From an uncultured Myxococcales bacterium (GTDB lineage Bacteria; Myxococcota_A; UBA9042): a stretch of 64,000 nt of DNA. The stretch covers positions 23,944 to 87,943 of the forward strand of contig CAITYF010000025.1 of the NCBI GenBank assembly GCA_903896545.1. Reading direction: 5' to 3'. Position numbers and translations under genes: made by a program. Positions 29,764 to 39,500 of this stretch are shown here, piece by piece. Each line of letters starts with the position of its first letter. The first letter of the stretch is position 1. A model generated the notes under the pieces. That model was not told where the DNA came from, searched no databases, and saw nothing but the letters and a program-made list of their open reading frames with translations.

Positions 29764-31884
29764 TTACGGCTGGCGAATCGCAAAGAACCGCGCCGAGATC
29801 GCCTTCGGCGTGCCGCCGCCGATGCCCAGCGTCATGTCCCACTGGCATTGGTTCGTCGTGGACGTCGTGTCCGGCGAGCCCAAGTCGTCGACGATGTTGT
29901 CGCCGTTCGGGTCCAGAATCGGGCACTTGTCTGTGCCGAGCACCAAGCCCTGGCCGGTCGCCGGGTTGCCGCTGACGCCATCCAAGCTGTTCAAGTAGCC
30001 TTCCAGGAACGCCGAACCCAACGTCGTCGCAGCGTTGCACGCGCCTGTCAGCAAATTGCTCGCCAAGCCGGTCTGCGACGTGATGTTGCCGACAAAATCC
30101 GCGCAGCACGTGTCCTTGATGAGGCACTTCTTGTTGCCGCCCAAGAGCCACTTGATGAGCTTCTCGTAGCTGTCGATCGTCGGCGCCGTCGGATCCTTGG
30201 AATCGTAGGTGAGGAGCGGCAGCAACTGCTTCTCCAAAATGAAGTTCACCAGCGCGCCCCACTTCACGTTCAGCGCGTGCTTGCCAAACTTGATCGTACC
30301 GTCGGGCACCTGCGAGTTGGGCAGGAAGTTGCGCCACAAGTCGAAGGAGCCCGTGACCGCGTCCGCCTGAAATTGGTCAAAGTTGATCGTCTTCTTGCCG
30401 CAGTTCGGGTCTGTCGGCGGGCAGCTCTGACCCAGCGACCACTTGTAGGTAATCGCCGCCCACGTCTGCTTGGTGTAGTTCGAGGACAGGTAGCCCGTCG
30501 TGTCGGGCTCCGCGTTGATCTCGATCGTGCCCGTCACCGTGAAGTTCTCCAGAATGCCCTTCAGATCCTTCGCCGACGTAATCACCTGCAGCACTTGCGG
30601 CGGCAGAAGCGCGTCGATGACGCCCGTCAGAATGCTCACGATGATGCCGCCCACGCCCGACGTCAGGTTGCTCGGATCGGGGTTCGCCGGGTCGGTAAAG
30701 ATCGCCGCGCAGATGTCCTGCAGGCTGCCGTTGGTCAATTGGCAGATCGTCGCCAGCAGACCCGCAACCGGATCGGACACGATGTTCAGCACGATCTTGA
30801 CCAGCTTCTCCGCCGTTGGCGGCAGCAGTGTCAGCAGGTCGATGAACGTCGTCATGTCGTAGACGCCCTTCAACCGCAGCGGCAGGTCGCGCACGTTGAT
30901 GAGCACGGAATCGCCTTCCACGCCCTTGGTCGACTTGTTCAGGTGCACCGTGAAGCCGGTGTCCAAGCAGCCGCCGATCGACGGATTGCCGCTCATCGAG
31001 CCCGTGCCCAACTTCCAACCGAGCGCGACCACGGTGTACGAGACCACCGAGCCATCCGCGGGCAGCGTGCCCAGGTACGCTGCGGCGATCGACCACGGCT
31101 TGTCGAACTTCAGGTTCGGGCTGGTCGACACGGACGGCGGGAGGTTGTCCTTGTCAAAGATGTCCAGATTCTTGCACGCGGGCTCACCAGCCACCTGCTT
31201 GATCAAGCGGACGTTCAGATCGCCAAAGCCCGAGAGCGAGGTCGCGCCCTGGTAGTGCAATGTGATCGTCGGCGGACCTTTGACCTTGGACTGCACCGAC
31301 ATCGTGTATTCGATCGGCAGAATATCGGGCCGATCCACGACGCTGACCGTCACAAGGAAGAAGCCGGTCTGCATACCCGCTTTGATGATCGTCGACGCGC
31401 GGCCGTCCTGATCGGTGGGCACTGTTCCGCTCTGAATCGTCGCGTCCGTGGTGCTCGGATCCTTGATCGTGAACTGCACCATCGCGTTTTCAAGCGGGAA
31501 CTTCTTGTCGATCAGCACCAACGCGCCGATCGGCCGTGTCGAGTTCTGGGTCACGCCAACCTGGCACGTGTCGAGGCACGGGATGCCGTCGTCGCCCTTG
31601 GGTGGCTTGCCGGCCGCAACGCCGAGGTCGTAATAGAGGTAGCCGGGGCCGTCGGTGGAGGCGTCGTCGGTGCTGCCGCCGTCGTCGGTGGGCGTGGCGT
31701 CATCGCTGGCGTCGCTGGCAAGGCCGTCGCCTTTGCCGTCCTTGAGGTTGAAGTTGATGCCGTCGCCTTTGGCATCCGCGATGTAGATCGTGCCGCCGGT
31801 TGTGCCGTCACTGCAGCCCGCCAGACCCGCCAAAAGCAGCGCCGCGAGCAGCGTCGAGGACCACACTTGTTTGCCGTACTTCAT
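29764..31884 (-). CDS. Large secreted lipoprotein, unknown (last gene of lipoprotein operon)
   Basis: A 706-residue lipoprotein with lipobox LAGC (Cys24) and Ser at +2. Residues about 45-85 form an Asp/Gly-rich spacer of the form DGKGDGLASDASDDATPTDDGG. A beta-rich, Ig-like region follows (about 105-205, with P-T-D-Q-D-G-R-A-S-T as in Big_1-like inverse Ig folds). The long C-terminal part has amphipathic helices and Cys pairs (for example KDTCCADF). No enzyme motif is visible. The ATG at 31884 gives a textbook signal peptide. It lies 53 bp after the previous lipoprotein, at the end of a five-gene minus-strand cluster. It may be a surface or pore-associated protein, but this is unsupported. 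Confidence 0.75.
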   Translation of the reverse strand: MKYGKQVWSSTLLAALLLAGLAGCSDGTTGGTIYIADAKGDGINFNLKDGKGDGLASDASDDATPTDDGGSTDDASTDGPGYLYYDLGVAAGKPPKGDDGIPCLDTCQVGVTQNSTRPIGALVLIDKKFPLENAMVQFTIKDPSTTDATIQSGTVPTDQDGRASTIIKAGMQTGFFLVTVSVVDRPDILPIEYTMSVQSKVKGPPTITLHYQGATSLSGFGDLNVRLIKQVAGEPACKNLDIFDKDNLPPSVSTSPNLKFDKPWSIAAAYLGTLPADGSVVSYTVVALGWKLGTGSMSGNPSIGGCLDTGFTVHLNKSTKGVEGDSVLINVRDLPLRLKGVYDMTTFIDLLTLLPPTAEKLVKIVLNIVSDPVAGLLATICQLTNGSLQDICAAIFTDPANPDPSNLTSGVGGIIVSILTGVIDALLPPQVLQVITSAKDLKGILENFTVTGTIEINAEPDTTGYLSSNYTKQTWAAITYKWSLGQSCPPTDPNCGKKTINFDQFQADAVTGSFDLWRNFLPNSQVPDGTIKFGKHALNVKWGALVNFILEKQLLPLLTYDSKDPTAPTIDSYEKLIKWLLGGNKKCLIKDTCCADFVGNITSQTGLASNLLTGACNAATTLGSAFLEGYLNSLDGVSGNPATGQGLVLGTDKCPILDPNGDNIVDDLGSPDTTSTTNQCQWDMTLGIGGGTPKAISARFFAIRQP

Positions 31885-31937
31885 GCCCCACCCACCTGAA
31901 CGCGTTGGTTCTGCAACGTTTCTGGAACCTGGACTTG

Positions 31938-34613
31938 TCAATCCAAAGGTGTCCAGCGCAGTACTGTACCAATGTCTCCCACCAAAAGCGCGTCTTTGCC
32001 ATAACCAGTGATGCCAAAGAGGGTCGCGATCGTGCCGGGATGCAATTCTTGATACTTCCCCTTGCCGTCAAAACGCAGCACCATGCCTTGCGTTCCGGCC
32101 ATCAGGATCTTCTCCGGACCCCAGCCCCACATCGCGCGGACCGTGCGACTCTCGTCGGCGAAGCTCGGATCGTAAGCCCACGTGCTGCCGTCCCAGTGGA
32201 CCAACACGCCTTTGCCTTTGCTGTCCGGCTCGCCGACTGCCCAGACGTTGTCCCAGCTTGAACCCCAAATGGCCAGAAGCGTCGTCTTGATCTTGTACGG
32301 CTTGGCGGTCTCGTCGGCCTTGTAGTCGGGGATCGGCGTGGGAATCCAGCCGGTTCCGTCCGTGTGGTAGATGAGGCCCTGTTCGCCGACGGCCCAGACG
32401 TCGTCGGGCGTCAAGCCCCAAACCGCGCGCATGCTGCCGTCAATGTGCGTGCCGATTGCTTTCCACGTCCACTTGGTCGTGTCCTGGCCGTCCCAATGGG
32501 CGATTTGGCCGCCTTCGCCGATCGCGTAGACGTCGTCCGGGCCGTTGCCCCACACCGCGTACCAGTCCTTGACCGATGGGCTGAGCATCTTCTTCCACGC
32601 CTTGCCGTCCCAGCGCACGATGGCGCCTTGCAGGCCGACGGCGTAGACCGCGGTGGGGCTGGCCGCCCAAATGGAACGCAGGTTGGCGGGCGTGGGCGTC
32701 TGCAGCGCAGCCCAACCAGTGCCTTGGTAGTGGCCGACGATGCCGCCGTCGCCCGCTGCCCAGATGTCGTCATCCGCGAGTGCGCTCACGCCGTGCAGCG
32801 TCGCGGACGTCCAACTGCCCAGCGACAAGCTCCAACTCGTGCTGCCAGCCGGCCGCGTCGCGACGCCGCCGTACTCGCCGACCGCGATGACTTGTCCGGT
32901 CGTTGTGTGCGTGATCGCGTTCATGGCAAAGCCCCACGAATCGGCGACGGACCATGCGGTGGCGCCTTTCTTGCGTTCGTACACAGCGCCATTGGTGGGT
33001 GAACTGGCGAGCCAGCCGCCCTTGGTATCGGACGTCACGCCAGATAGATCCGTGCCAGCGCTCGGTCCGAGCTTCCATCCGGTCGCGCTGCTGCCGTCCA
33101 ACGTCACGCCGCCCGCGCCAACCGCACACGCCGTGAACGCCTTGCCATCGCTGGAATCGACACCAACGCCGTACAAGTGCGCCTGCGTTGGCACGGTCGT
33201 GGGCGCCACGCCGCCGGTCGAGAGGCTGCCGACCACGCCAAGATCGCCGACGGCAAAAAGGCCAATGCCGACAATGCCCGCGAGGCCATCGAGTTGTCCA
33301 GTCGTGGCGCCGGCCTGCAAGCCCCATGCGGTGCCGTCCCAGTGCGCGATGACGCCACCGTCGCCGACTGCATACGCGTCGTTGTCGGCAAAAGCCCACG
33401 CGCCAAAAAGCGTCTTCTGCGTCACGCCTTTGCCCGCCGTCGTCCCGCTGGCGCACGCCGTGCTGACCAAAAGGTCGTCGAGAAACGCGCCTTGACCGCC
33501 GTTGTCCGACGAGCTGTAGGTCTCAAAACGCACTTCCAAGCGGATTTTCTGCCCGACCCACGGCGTCAGATCCAACGTTTGCGGCGAGAATTTGCCGTTC
33601 GTCGTGCCGCTCGGCCAGATGTTCTGCTTGTCAGCGATAAGCGTCTTGCCGCCCGTGCTGGCGATGACGCTGACCTGCAGCGTGTCGTAGAAGCCCTGTT
33701 CCACGTCCAAGTACAGCTGGAACGTCAAGCTGGCGGACTTGGCCGGCGGAATCGTGAATTCCTGACTGGTCATCGTCGAGCCCACGGTCTTGCCGTTGTC
33801 GTACGTGGCGCAGGACTTGCTGGCGTCGTCGGCGCAGGGGACGTCGGTGCGGCCAAAGTACGCGGCGGCTGGCGGGCTGGAGGCGTGCAAAATGCCGTCG
33901 ATGCCGTAGACGCCGGCGGATTTCCACACGATGCCGCCGTACGCCGGGTTGCCGGCGTAGTTGTCGGTCACCGTCCACTTGCCCAAGCCGCCATCAAAAC
34001 TGTCGCCAAACGCGATGCCGCCGCAGCAGCCGGGAGCGCCGGAGCTGGCGTGTTGGCAGACGCCGGAGTCGCAGACGTCGGTGGTGCACGGATCCGCGTC
34101 GTCGCAGTCCGTCGGTGCCAAGCAGCCGCCGGGCGGGGCCCAGACTTTGCCCAAGTTACCGTCGCTGCCCGCGCTCTGCACGATCGTGCCGCCCATGCCT
34201 ACGGCGTAGGCGAGTCCCGCGCCCGGTGAACCGGCGACGGCGTTGAGCGTGGCGAACTTGCCGGACGTCGCGACTTTCCATCCGAGGCCGTCCCACGTGA
34301 CGATGGTGCCGTTGGTGCCCGCGGCGACGACGCGCGTACTGCCGTCGGACCACACGCTGTGCAGGCTGACGTTGCTGCTATCGGGCAGGGCGATCGGCGT
34401 CCACAGTCCAACCGATTGCGTCACGTCGTACGTCGGTGTGGCGTCAGCGCTGAGCGCGTCTTCGGTCGCATCGCCGGGGCCGTCGATGATCGCCGTGTCC
34501 TCGGTCGCCACGTCGGTTTCATCGACTGCTTTGGCTGTTTGTCCACACGCACCCAGCGCGACCAGGGCAACGGCCGCGGCAGTGGGGCGCCATTTGTCGT
34601 TCAGGCGCTTCAT
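31938..34613 (-). CDS. Propeller-type lipoprotein with MAM-like insertion
   Basis: An 891-residue lipoprotein with lipobox LGAC (Cys23), Gly at +2, and a short acidic spacer. It begins with propeller-like repeats (VVAAGTNGTIVTWDG). A Cys-rich segment with DCDDADPCTTDVCDSGVC follows near 165-190. Then comes a jelly-roll/MAM-like domain (about 200-375, with SFDGGLGKWTVTDN and FLDDLLVSTAC). A long run of blade repeats of the form A-V-G-(D/E)-x-G-x-I-x-H-W-D-G closes the protein, for example GEGGQIAHWDG and GDGGVIAHWDG. These resemble Ycf48/BNR-type beta-propellers. Its ATG overlaps the stop of the upstream gene by 4 bp. Binding of a surface ligand is the likely role. Confidence 0.85.
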   Translation of the reverse strand: MKRLNDKWRPTAAAVALVALGACGQTAKAVDETDVATEDTAIIDGPGDATEDALSADATPTYDVTQSVGLWTPIALPDSSNVSLHSVWSDGSTRVVAAGTNGTIVTWDGLGWKVATSGKFATLNAVAGSPGAGLAYAVGMGGTIVQSAGSDGNLGKVWAPPGGCLAPTDCDDADPCTTDVCDSGVCQHASSGAPGCCGGIAFGDSFDGGLGKWTVTDNYAGNPAYGGIVWKSAGVYGIDGILHASSPPAAAYFGRTDVPCADDASKSCATYDNGKTVGSTMTSQEFTIPPAKSASLTFQLYLDVEQGFYDTLQVSVIASTGGKTLIADKQNIWPSGTTNGKFSPQTLDLTPWVGQKIRLEVRFETYSSSDNGGQGAFLDDLLVSTACASGTTAGKGVTQKTLFGAWAFADNDAYAVGDGGVIAHWDGTAWGLQAGATTGQLDGLAGIVGIGLFAVGDLGVVGSLSTGGVAPTTVPTQAHLYGVGVDSSDGKAFTACAVGAGGVTLDGSSATGWKLGPSAGTDLSGVTSDTKGGWLASSPTNGAVYERKKGATAWSVADSWGFAMNAITHTTTGQVIAVGEYGGVATRPAGSTSWSLSLGSWTSATLHGVSALADDDIWAAGDGGIVGHYQGTGWAALQTPTPANLRSIWAASPTAVYAVGLQGAIVRWDGKAWKKMLSPSVKDWYAVWGNGPDDVYAIGEGGQIAHWDGQDTTKWTWKAIGTHIDGSMRAVWGLTPDDVWAVGEQGLIYHTDGTGWIPTPIPDYKADETAKPYKIKTTLLAIWGSSWDNVWAVGEPDSKGKGVLVHWDGSTWAYDPSFADESRTVRAMWGWGPEKILMAGTQGMVLRFDGKGKYQELHPGTIATLFGITGYGKDALLVGDIGTVLRWTPLD

Positions 34614-36556
34614 GGAATCGCCTCCGCGAGCTGGAAGATGCCGCCCTTTTGCCCCACAACGACGCAGCCGTTTGCCGTGCACGCGATGCCGCTGAGCAAG
34701 TTCGGTACGTTCTTGGGGTGATTGGTGAACGGTCCCGACGATTGCCCAGTGACGAGCGTTCCGGCGTAACCCACGGCGATCAGGACGCCGTCGGCGCGTT
34801 GCGCGATGCCGTACAGGAGTTGCCCTGGCGTTTCCGACATCTGCTTCCAGGTGCCAGTCGCGCCAGCGCTGCGGATCAAGAGCGCGCCTTCTTCCGTCAC
34901 CGCCGCTGCCTCGCCGTCGCCCCAAGCGGTTACACGGGCGAATTGTCCGAGATTACCGGTCGTCTCCTTGGTCCACGTGCCTGCAGCGTCGCGGCGAAGC
35001 ACGGTGCCCAGCTCACCGACGACATAAGCCACGTCGCCCGCGGTCGCTACGCTGCGCAGCTTGAATTGCACACCAGTCGACTCCGCCTGCCAGGCGCCGT
35101 CTGCCACTTTGTGCAGAACGATGCCGCCGTCGCCGACGACCAGCAGGTCTGCGCCCAGCGCGGCGATACCGCTCAGCTTCTTGGTGTTCGCCGGCTTGTC
35201 GATAGTCCACGTGCCGCCGCCGTTGTGCAGGATCGCGCCGCTGGGGCCGACCAGCCACGCCTCGCCGTTGCGCAGCGCGCAGTCCGCGATGTCCGCGCCG
35301 GTGACCGGCGCAGCGAGGTCGTAAAACGCGCTTTGGCTGTCTTTGGCCGTCAGGACGACGCCGCTGGTGCCGCACGTGATCAAGCTGCCATCGCTGCCGA
35401 CTTGGACCGACTTGAGGTCGGCGACTGTCTCTGCGCGGAAATCCAGCCAGCGGTCGTCCTGAAGCAGGGGATCGCTGTTGTCGGGCTGGCCGGCAGAAAA
35501 GACGAGGCCTGCGCCGCCCAAGCCGACCGCCAAGCCAAACGGTTGGCCGTTGCTGTCGTTGGCACCAAAAAGTCCGGTGAAGCTCGACGTCTTCATGTAC
35601 GTGCCGGCGATGCTGTCCACTTGCCACTTTTTGCCGATGAAGTGCAGGAGTGCGCCCGACGAGCCGATCGCCCAAGCGTCGGTGCTGCTGCGCGCCCACA
35701 GGCCGTGCAAGTCGCGCGGGTTGTCGCCGTCGTTGGCGAGCGTCTGTTCCCACGTCGCGGTCTCGTCCGTCGCGGCGAGGTAACCGCCATCACCGCAGGC
35801 GAACATGCGACCGTCCGTGCTGCCAACAACCGCGCGCAAGGTGCGGCTGGACGCGCCGGGCATGTCCGTTTCGGCCCACAAGCCGCCGGACAAGCGCAAC
35901 GCGCGGCCTTGATCGCCGACGGCCCACACTTGGCTGGCGTTGTTCGCCCAGATCGCCTGAATGTTGAGTTTGCTGGCGGTTTCCTCCGCTTTCCACTTGC
36001 CCGTGTCGTCGCGGCGCAGCACGGTGCCGCCGTCGCCCGCGGCGAGCACCGTGCTACCGTCGCTCGGAATGTGAATCGCCCGCAGGATGCCGGTGCCGTC
36101 GGGCGCTTCGTTGGTCCATGCGTTGCCGTCCCAGCGCAAGATCAGGCCGTCGCCGACGATATACGCCTCAGTGCGGCTCCTGCCCCACACGCCGAGCAGA
36201 TCCTGCTTGGTGCCCACGTCCCGCGGACTGAGCGTTTCGCCGTTCCAGTGCAGCACGCGGCCGCCCTTGCCGACGAACCACACGTCGTCGTCGTCGCTGC
36301 CCCACGCGGCGGAAAGGTCTTCGTCAAAGCGCAACGAGCGCGCGGTCAAAAGGCTCGGCGGGCCGACGTCGACGTCGCTGGTCTTGCCATCGCCGGTCGC
36401 ATCGCCGTTGCTGTCGCCGACCAAGGCGTCACCGCTGGCATCGCTGCTCACGGCGTCGTCGGTGTTGCTGCTGCTGGCGGGCGTGCCACACGCGGAAAGG
36501 AGCGCGACGAGCGCGCTGCACGTCCAGATCCGCCACTGAAAGTTCAAGTTCGTCAC
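34610..36556 (-). CDS. Propeller-type lipoprotein
   Basis: A 648-residue lipoprotein with lipobox LSAC (Cys23), Gly at +2, then an Asp/Ser-rich spacer (residues about 30-65). Most of the mature protein is blade repeats of the same style as the next gene: DVWFVGKGGRVLHWNG, AYIVGDGLILRWDG, VLAAGDGGTVLRRDD, VWAVGDQGRALRLSG and so on. This suggests one or two beta-propellers. It overlaps the 31938-34613 gene by 4 bp, so the two are translationally coupled and probably arose by duplication. Start chosen at the first ATG with a clean signal peptide. Confidence 0.83.
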   Translation of the reverse strand: MTNLNFQWRIWTCSALVALLSACGTPASSSNTDDAVSSDASGDALVGDSNGDATGDGKTSDVDVGPPSLLTARSLRFDEDLSAAWGSDDDDVWFVGKGGRVLHWNGETLSPRDVGTKQDLLGVWGRSRTEAYIVGDGLILRWDGNAWTNEAPDGTGILRAIHIPSDGSTVLAAGDGGTVLRRDDTGKWKAEETASKLNIQAIWANNASQVWAVGDQGRALRLSGGLWAETDMPGASSRTLRAVVGSTDGRMFACGDGGYLAATDETATWEQTLANDGDNPRDLHGLWARSSTDAWAIGSSGALLHFIGKKWQVDSIAGTYMKTSSFTGLFGANDSNGQPFGLAVGLGGAGLVFSAGQPDNSDPLLQDDRWLDFRAETVADLKSVQVGSDGSLITCGTSGVVLTAKDSQSAFYDLAAPVTGADIADCALRNGEAWLVGPSGAILHNGGGTWTIDKPANTKKLSGIAALGADLLVVGDGGIVLHKVADGAWQAESTGVQFKLRSVATAGDVAYVVGELGTVLRRDAAGTWTKETTGNLGQFARVTAWGDGEAAAVTEEGALLIRSAGATGTWKQMSETPGQLLYGIAQRADGVLIAVGYAGTLVTGQSSGPFTNHPKNVPNLLSGIACTANGCVVVGQKGGIFQLAEAIP

Positions 36557-36596
36557 GAGGATTCCACAGCGCAGCGTGCTGCCGCGCGCGCGTCAG

Positions 36597-39500
36597 TTAC
36601 TGCGCGGTAAAGAAGAACATGTGCTCGGCCCAAGCGTGCCAGTGGTACGCGTTCAGGTCCGTCTCCGTGTAGGCGTCGATGTCGAAGCCTTCCTTGTACC
36701 CGCGAATGATGGTCAGCCGCAGCTGCTTGCCCTTCGTGATACCAGGCGACCCTTGAATCGACGGGAAATCGGGCAATTCCACTTCACTGACGCTGCCTTT
36801 TTGTACGATGTTCCACACAGGCGTGTCCTTGCTCGGATCGCCCGGCGCCATCGGGTTGGGCTCGCCGATGGAGATCCAGTTGAAGTGCGGTTCAGGGTAG
36901 CTCGTGTCGACGTTCCACTTGAGCTTATTGCCCACCAGAATGCCATCCGGCGACGGCGTCACCGCCAGCGGCGGGTAGAGCAGCGGCGTGATCAGCAGTT
37001 CCTGCTCGCCCAGCGCGAAGAGATCGCCCTCCGGCGTTGTCCACACGGCGTCCAGCAGCTTATCCAGCGCTTGGCCCGGCACTTTCTGCCACGACTTGCC
37101 GTTGTAATGCAGCACCACGCCGCGCGCGCCGACCGCCCAGACGTCGTCTGCCCCGTTGCCCCACACGGACGACAGCGTCGATTGCACCCCGGAGTTCATC
37201 GGCTTCCACGTCTTGCCGTCGTATTTGAGGATGATGCCTTTCTCGCCGACCGCATAAACCAGGTTCGGACTCGCCGCCCACACGTCGCGAAGCGCGATGG
37301 AAGTGCCCGACGTTTGGTTCTGCCAGCTGTTGCCGTCCCAGAAGGCGAGCGCGCCGGTCATGCCGACCGCCCACATGTGCGTGGCATCCGCGCCGTGAAT
37401 CGCCAGATAGTTGCTGTAGAGGCCGTTTTTCTGCCAGCCGTTGGTCGCGTCGTACTGGTAGATGCCGGACTGGCTGGACGCGAACGCCACGACGCCTTTG
37501 GTGCCTTGCGCGGCAAAGACGCCCGTCAAGTTCTGGTTGCCCGCTACCGGAGCGACCTTCCAGCTCAAGCCGTCAAAGACCGCGGCGGTGCCGGCCAAGC
37601 CGACGGCGAAGATGGACTGCGCGCTGACGCCGAAGACGCCGCGCCAGTCGGCTTTGGCCACCGTCGCTTGCTGGGTCCAGCCGCCGCCGTCCCAGTGCCA
37701 CAGCGAGCCTTGCGCGCCGACGGCGTAGATGTTGCTCGTGCTGGTGCCCCAGAGGCCGTAGATGTTCTTCTTCACGCCGGTTTCGACCGATTCAAAATCG
37801 CCACCCACCAAGCGCCGGATCATCCGATCGTCCGCCAGCGCCCGCACGTTGTCCTTGATGTTGATGGAGCGCGGCAGCTGCGTCGGCTCGTTGATGTCAA
37901 AAAGGAACGTCTCGATCGTCAGCGACGCGTCGGCGAGATCGCCAGAGAAGCTCGACGGCAGGTTGGTCAGCGTCAAAAGATCCGCGTTGCTCTCAAAGTC
38001 GAACTTGTACGCCCGCGTAGGCCAGCGCAGCACGCCGTCTGAACCGAGCACCAGCTGCGGCTGCACGTAGTTCACGATGGTCGACGCCGGCGCGCCCCAG
38101 GTCGGCGGATTGTCCAGCCGCACGGACGCAGACGTCCCCAGCGGAATGTCGAGCTTCACGTCGACCCCGGTCACCTGCTCTTCAGGTTGCACCATGACGT
38201 GGCGCTTGATGCCCATGACCGTCGGCGTAAACGCCACCATCGCGTTGGGATCGTCGGCCTGCAACACGGCGCCAAAAGTCTTGTAGCCGCCAAAGCAGAT
38301 GACAGCCTGTTCACCGGGCGCGACGTCGATCTTGTAGGCGTAGGCCTTCTGCGGATCGGCGATGAAACCGGCGCCTTCGGGCGGGTTGTTGTCTTGAGAA
38401 AAGAGCCCGTCCTTGGTGTGCTCGCAGAACGCGACGACTTCGCCCGCGGCGGGAATACAGCGGAAGCCGGCCGTGCCGATGCCCGCGCACTTGAACTGTG
38501 CCGGGCAGCCTTGACCCTGGCTGCAATCCGCGACGCAGCGCTTGCCGTTGGTGTTACCGTCGCCGTCGGGGCCAATCTCGACACAGGCGAAGTTGGCGCC
38601 GCACTGGCTATCCGCTGAACAGGAGTTGCACGTCGCGCCGGGACCGCTGCCGCTGTACTGGTTGCAGTTGCCGTTGGGCACAAAGACGTACTTGTCGACG
38701 CCGATGACGTGGCCGGAAATGGTCGGCGGAATCTTGCCCGGCGGCGGATCGCCCGGAGACGGCGGCGAAGTCGGATGCAAGTGCACCGTCACGTTCTGCG
38801 CGTCAAACAGCACGACCGACGACGCGTCGTAGCCGGTCTTGGACGCGGAAACCATCTGCTTGCCGCTCAGGTCGTCGCCGGAGAACGTGATCTGGCCGTC
38901 GCTGTTGGTGTAGCCCTGATACGGCGTGGTCGGATCGGTCCAGAGCATCGCGAACGCGTCGGCGATCGGCGCGTTGTTGCTGGCGTCGAGCACCGTGATG
39001 TTGACCGCGCCGTCGACGCCACTGCCCCACGTGCCACCGTTGCCGGACATCGGGTTGAAGTAGGCGTAGCCGTTGTGCAGCGTCGCGCTGGCGTCCTTGA
39101 CGGTGACGCTGACGTCGACGCTGCCGACCTTGCCCGGCGGTGTCTTGACGGTGACGTGGCCCGGATCGATGAAGGTGAAGTGCGTCGCGGGGTTGCCAGC
39201 AAACGTCACGCCCGTGCTCGCGTCAAAGCCTTGTCCATAGACGTGGACCAGCGTGCCGCCGGCCTGCGCGCCCATTGGCGGGTAGACGACGTAGAGCGCG
39301 AGCTTGCCGCCCGTGTACGTGTAGCCCGCCGTCAGCGTGACCGCGGAAGTGTCGTTCAGCACGGTGACGTCGGCGTAGCCGGGCTGACCGGGCGGCGTGA
39401 TGGCCTGAATCTCGCTGTCACTGACGACGGCGACCGCGCTCGCGGCCAGCGCGCCGATCTTCACGTTCACGCTGCCCTTGGAGAAGCCGCTGCCCGTGAG

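Noticed and set aside
29848..31899. 683-codon plus-strand frame opposite a lipoprotein gene
   Set aside because: Arg/Val-rich antisense translation without signal or domain, while the minus strand has a signal peptide and lipobox.
34649..36610. 653-codon plus-strand frame opposite a propeller lipoprotein
   Set aside because: Same antisense pattern; the propeller repeats are on the minus strand.
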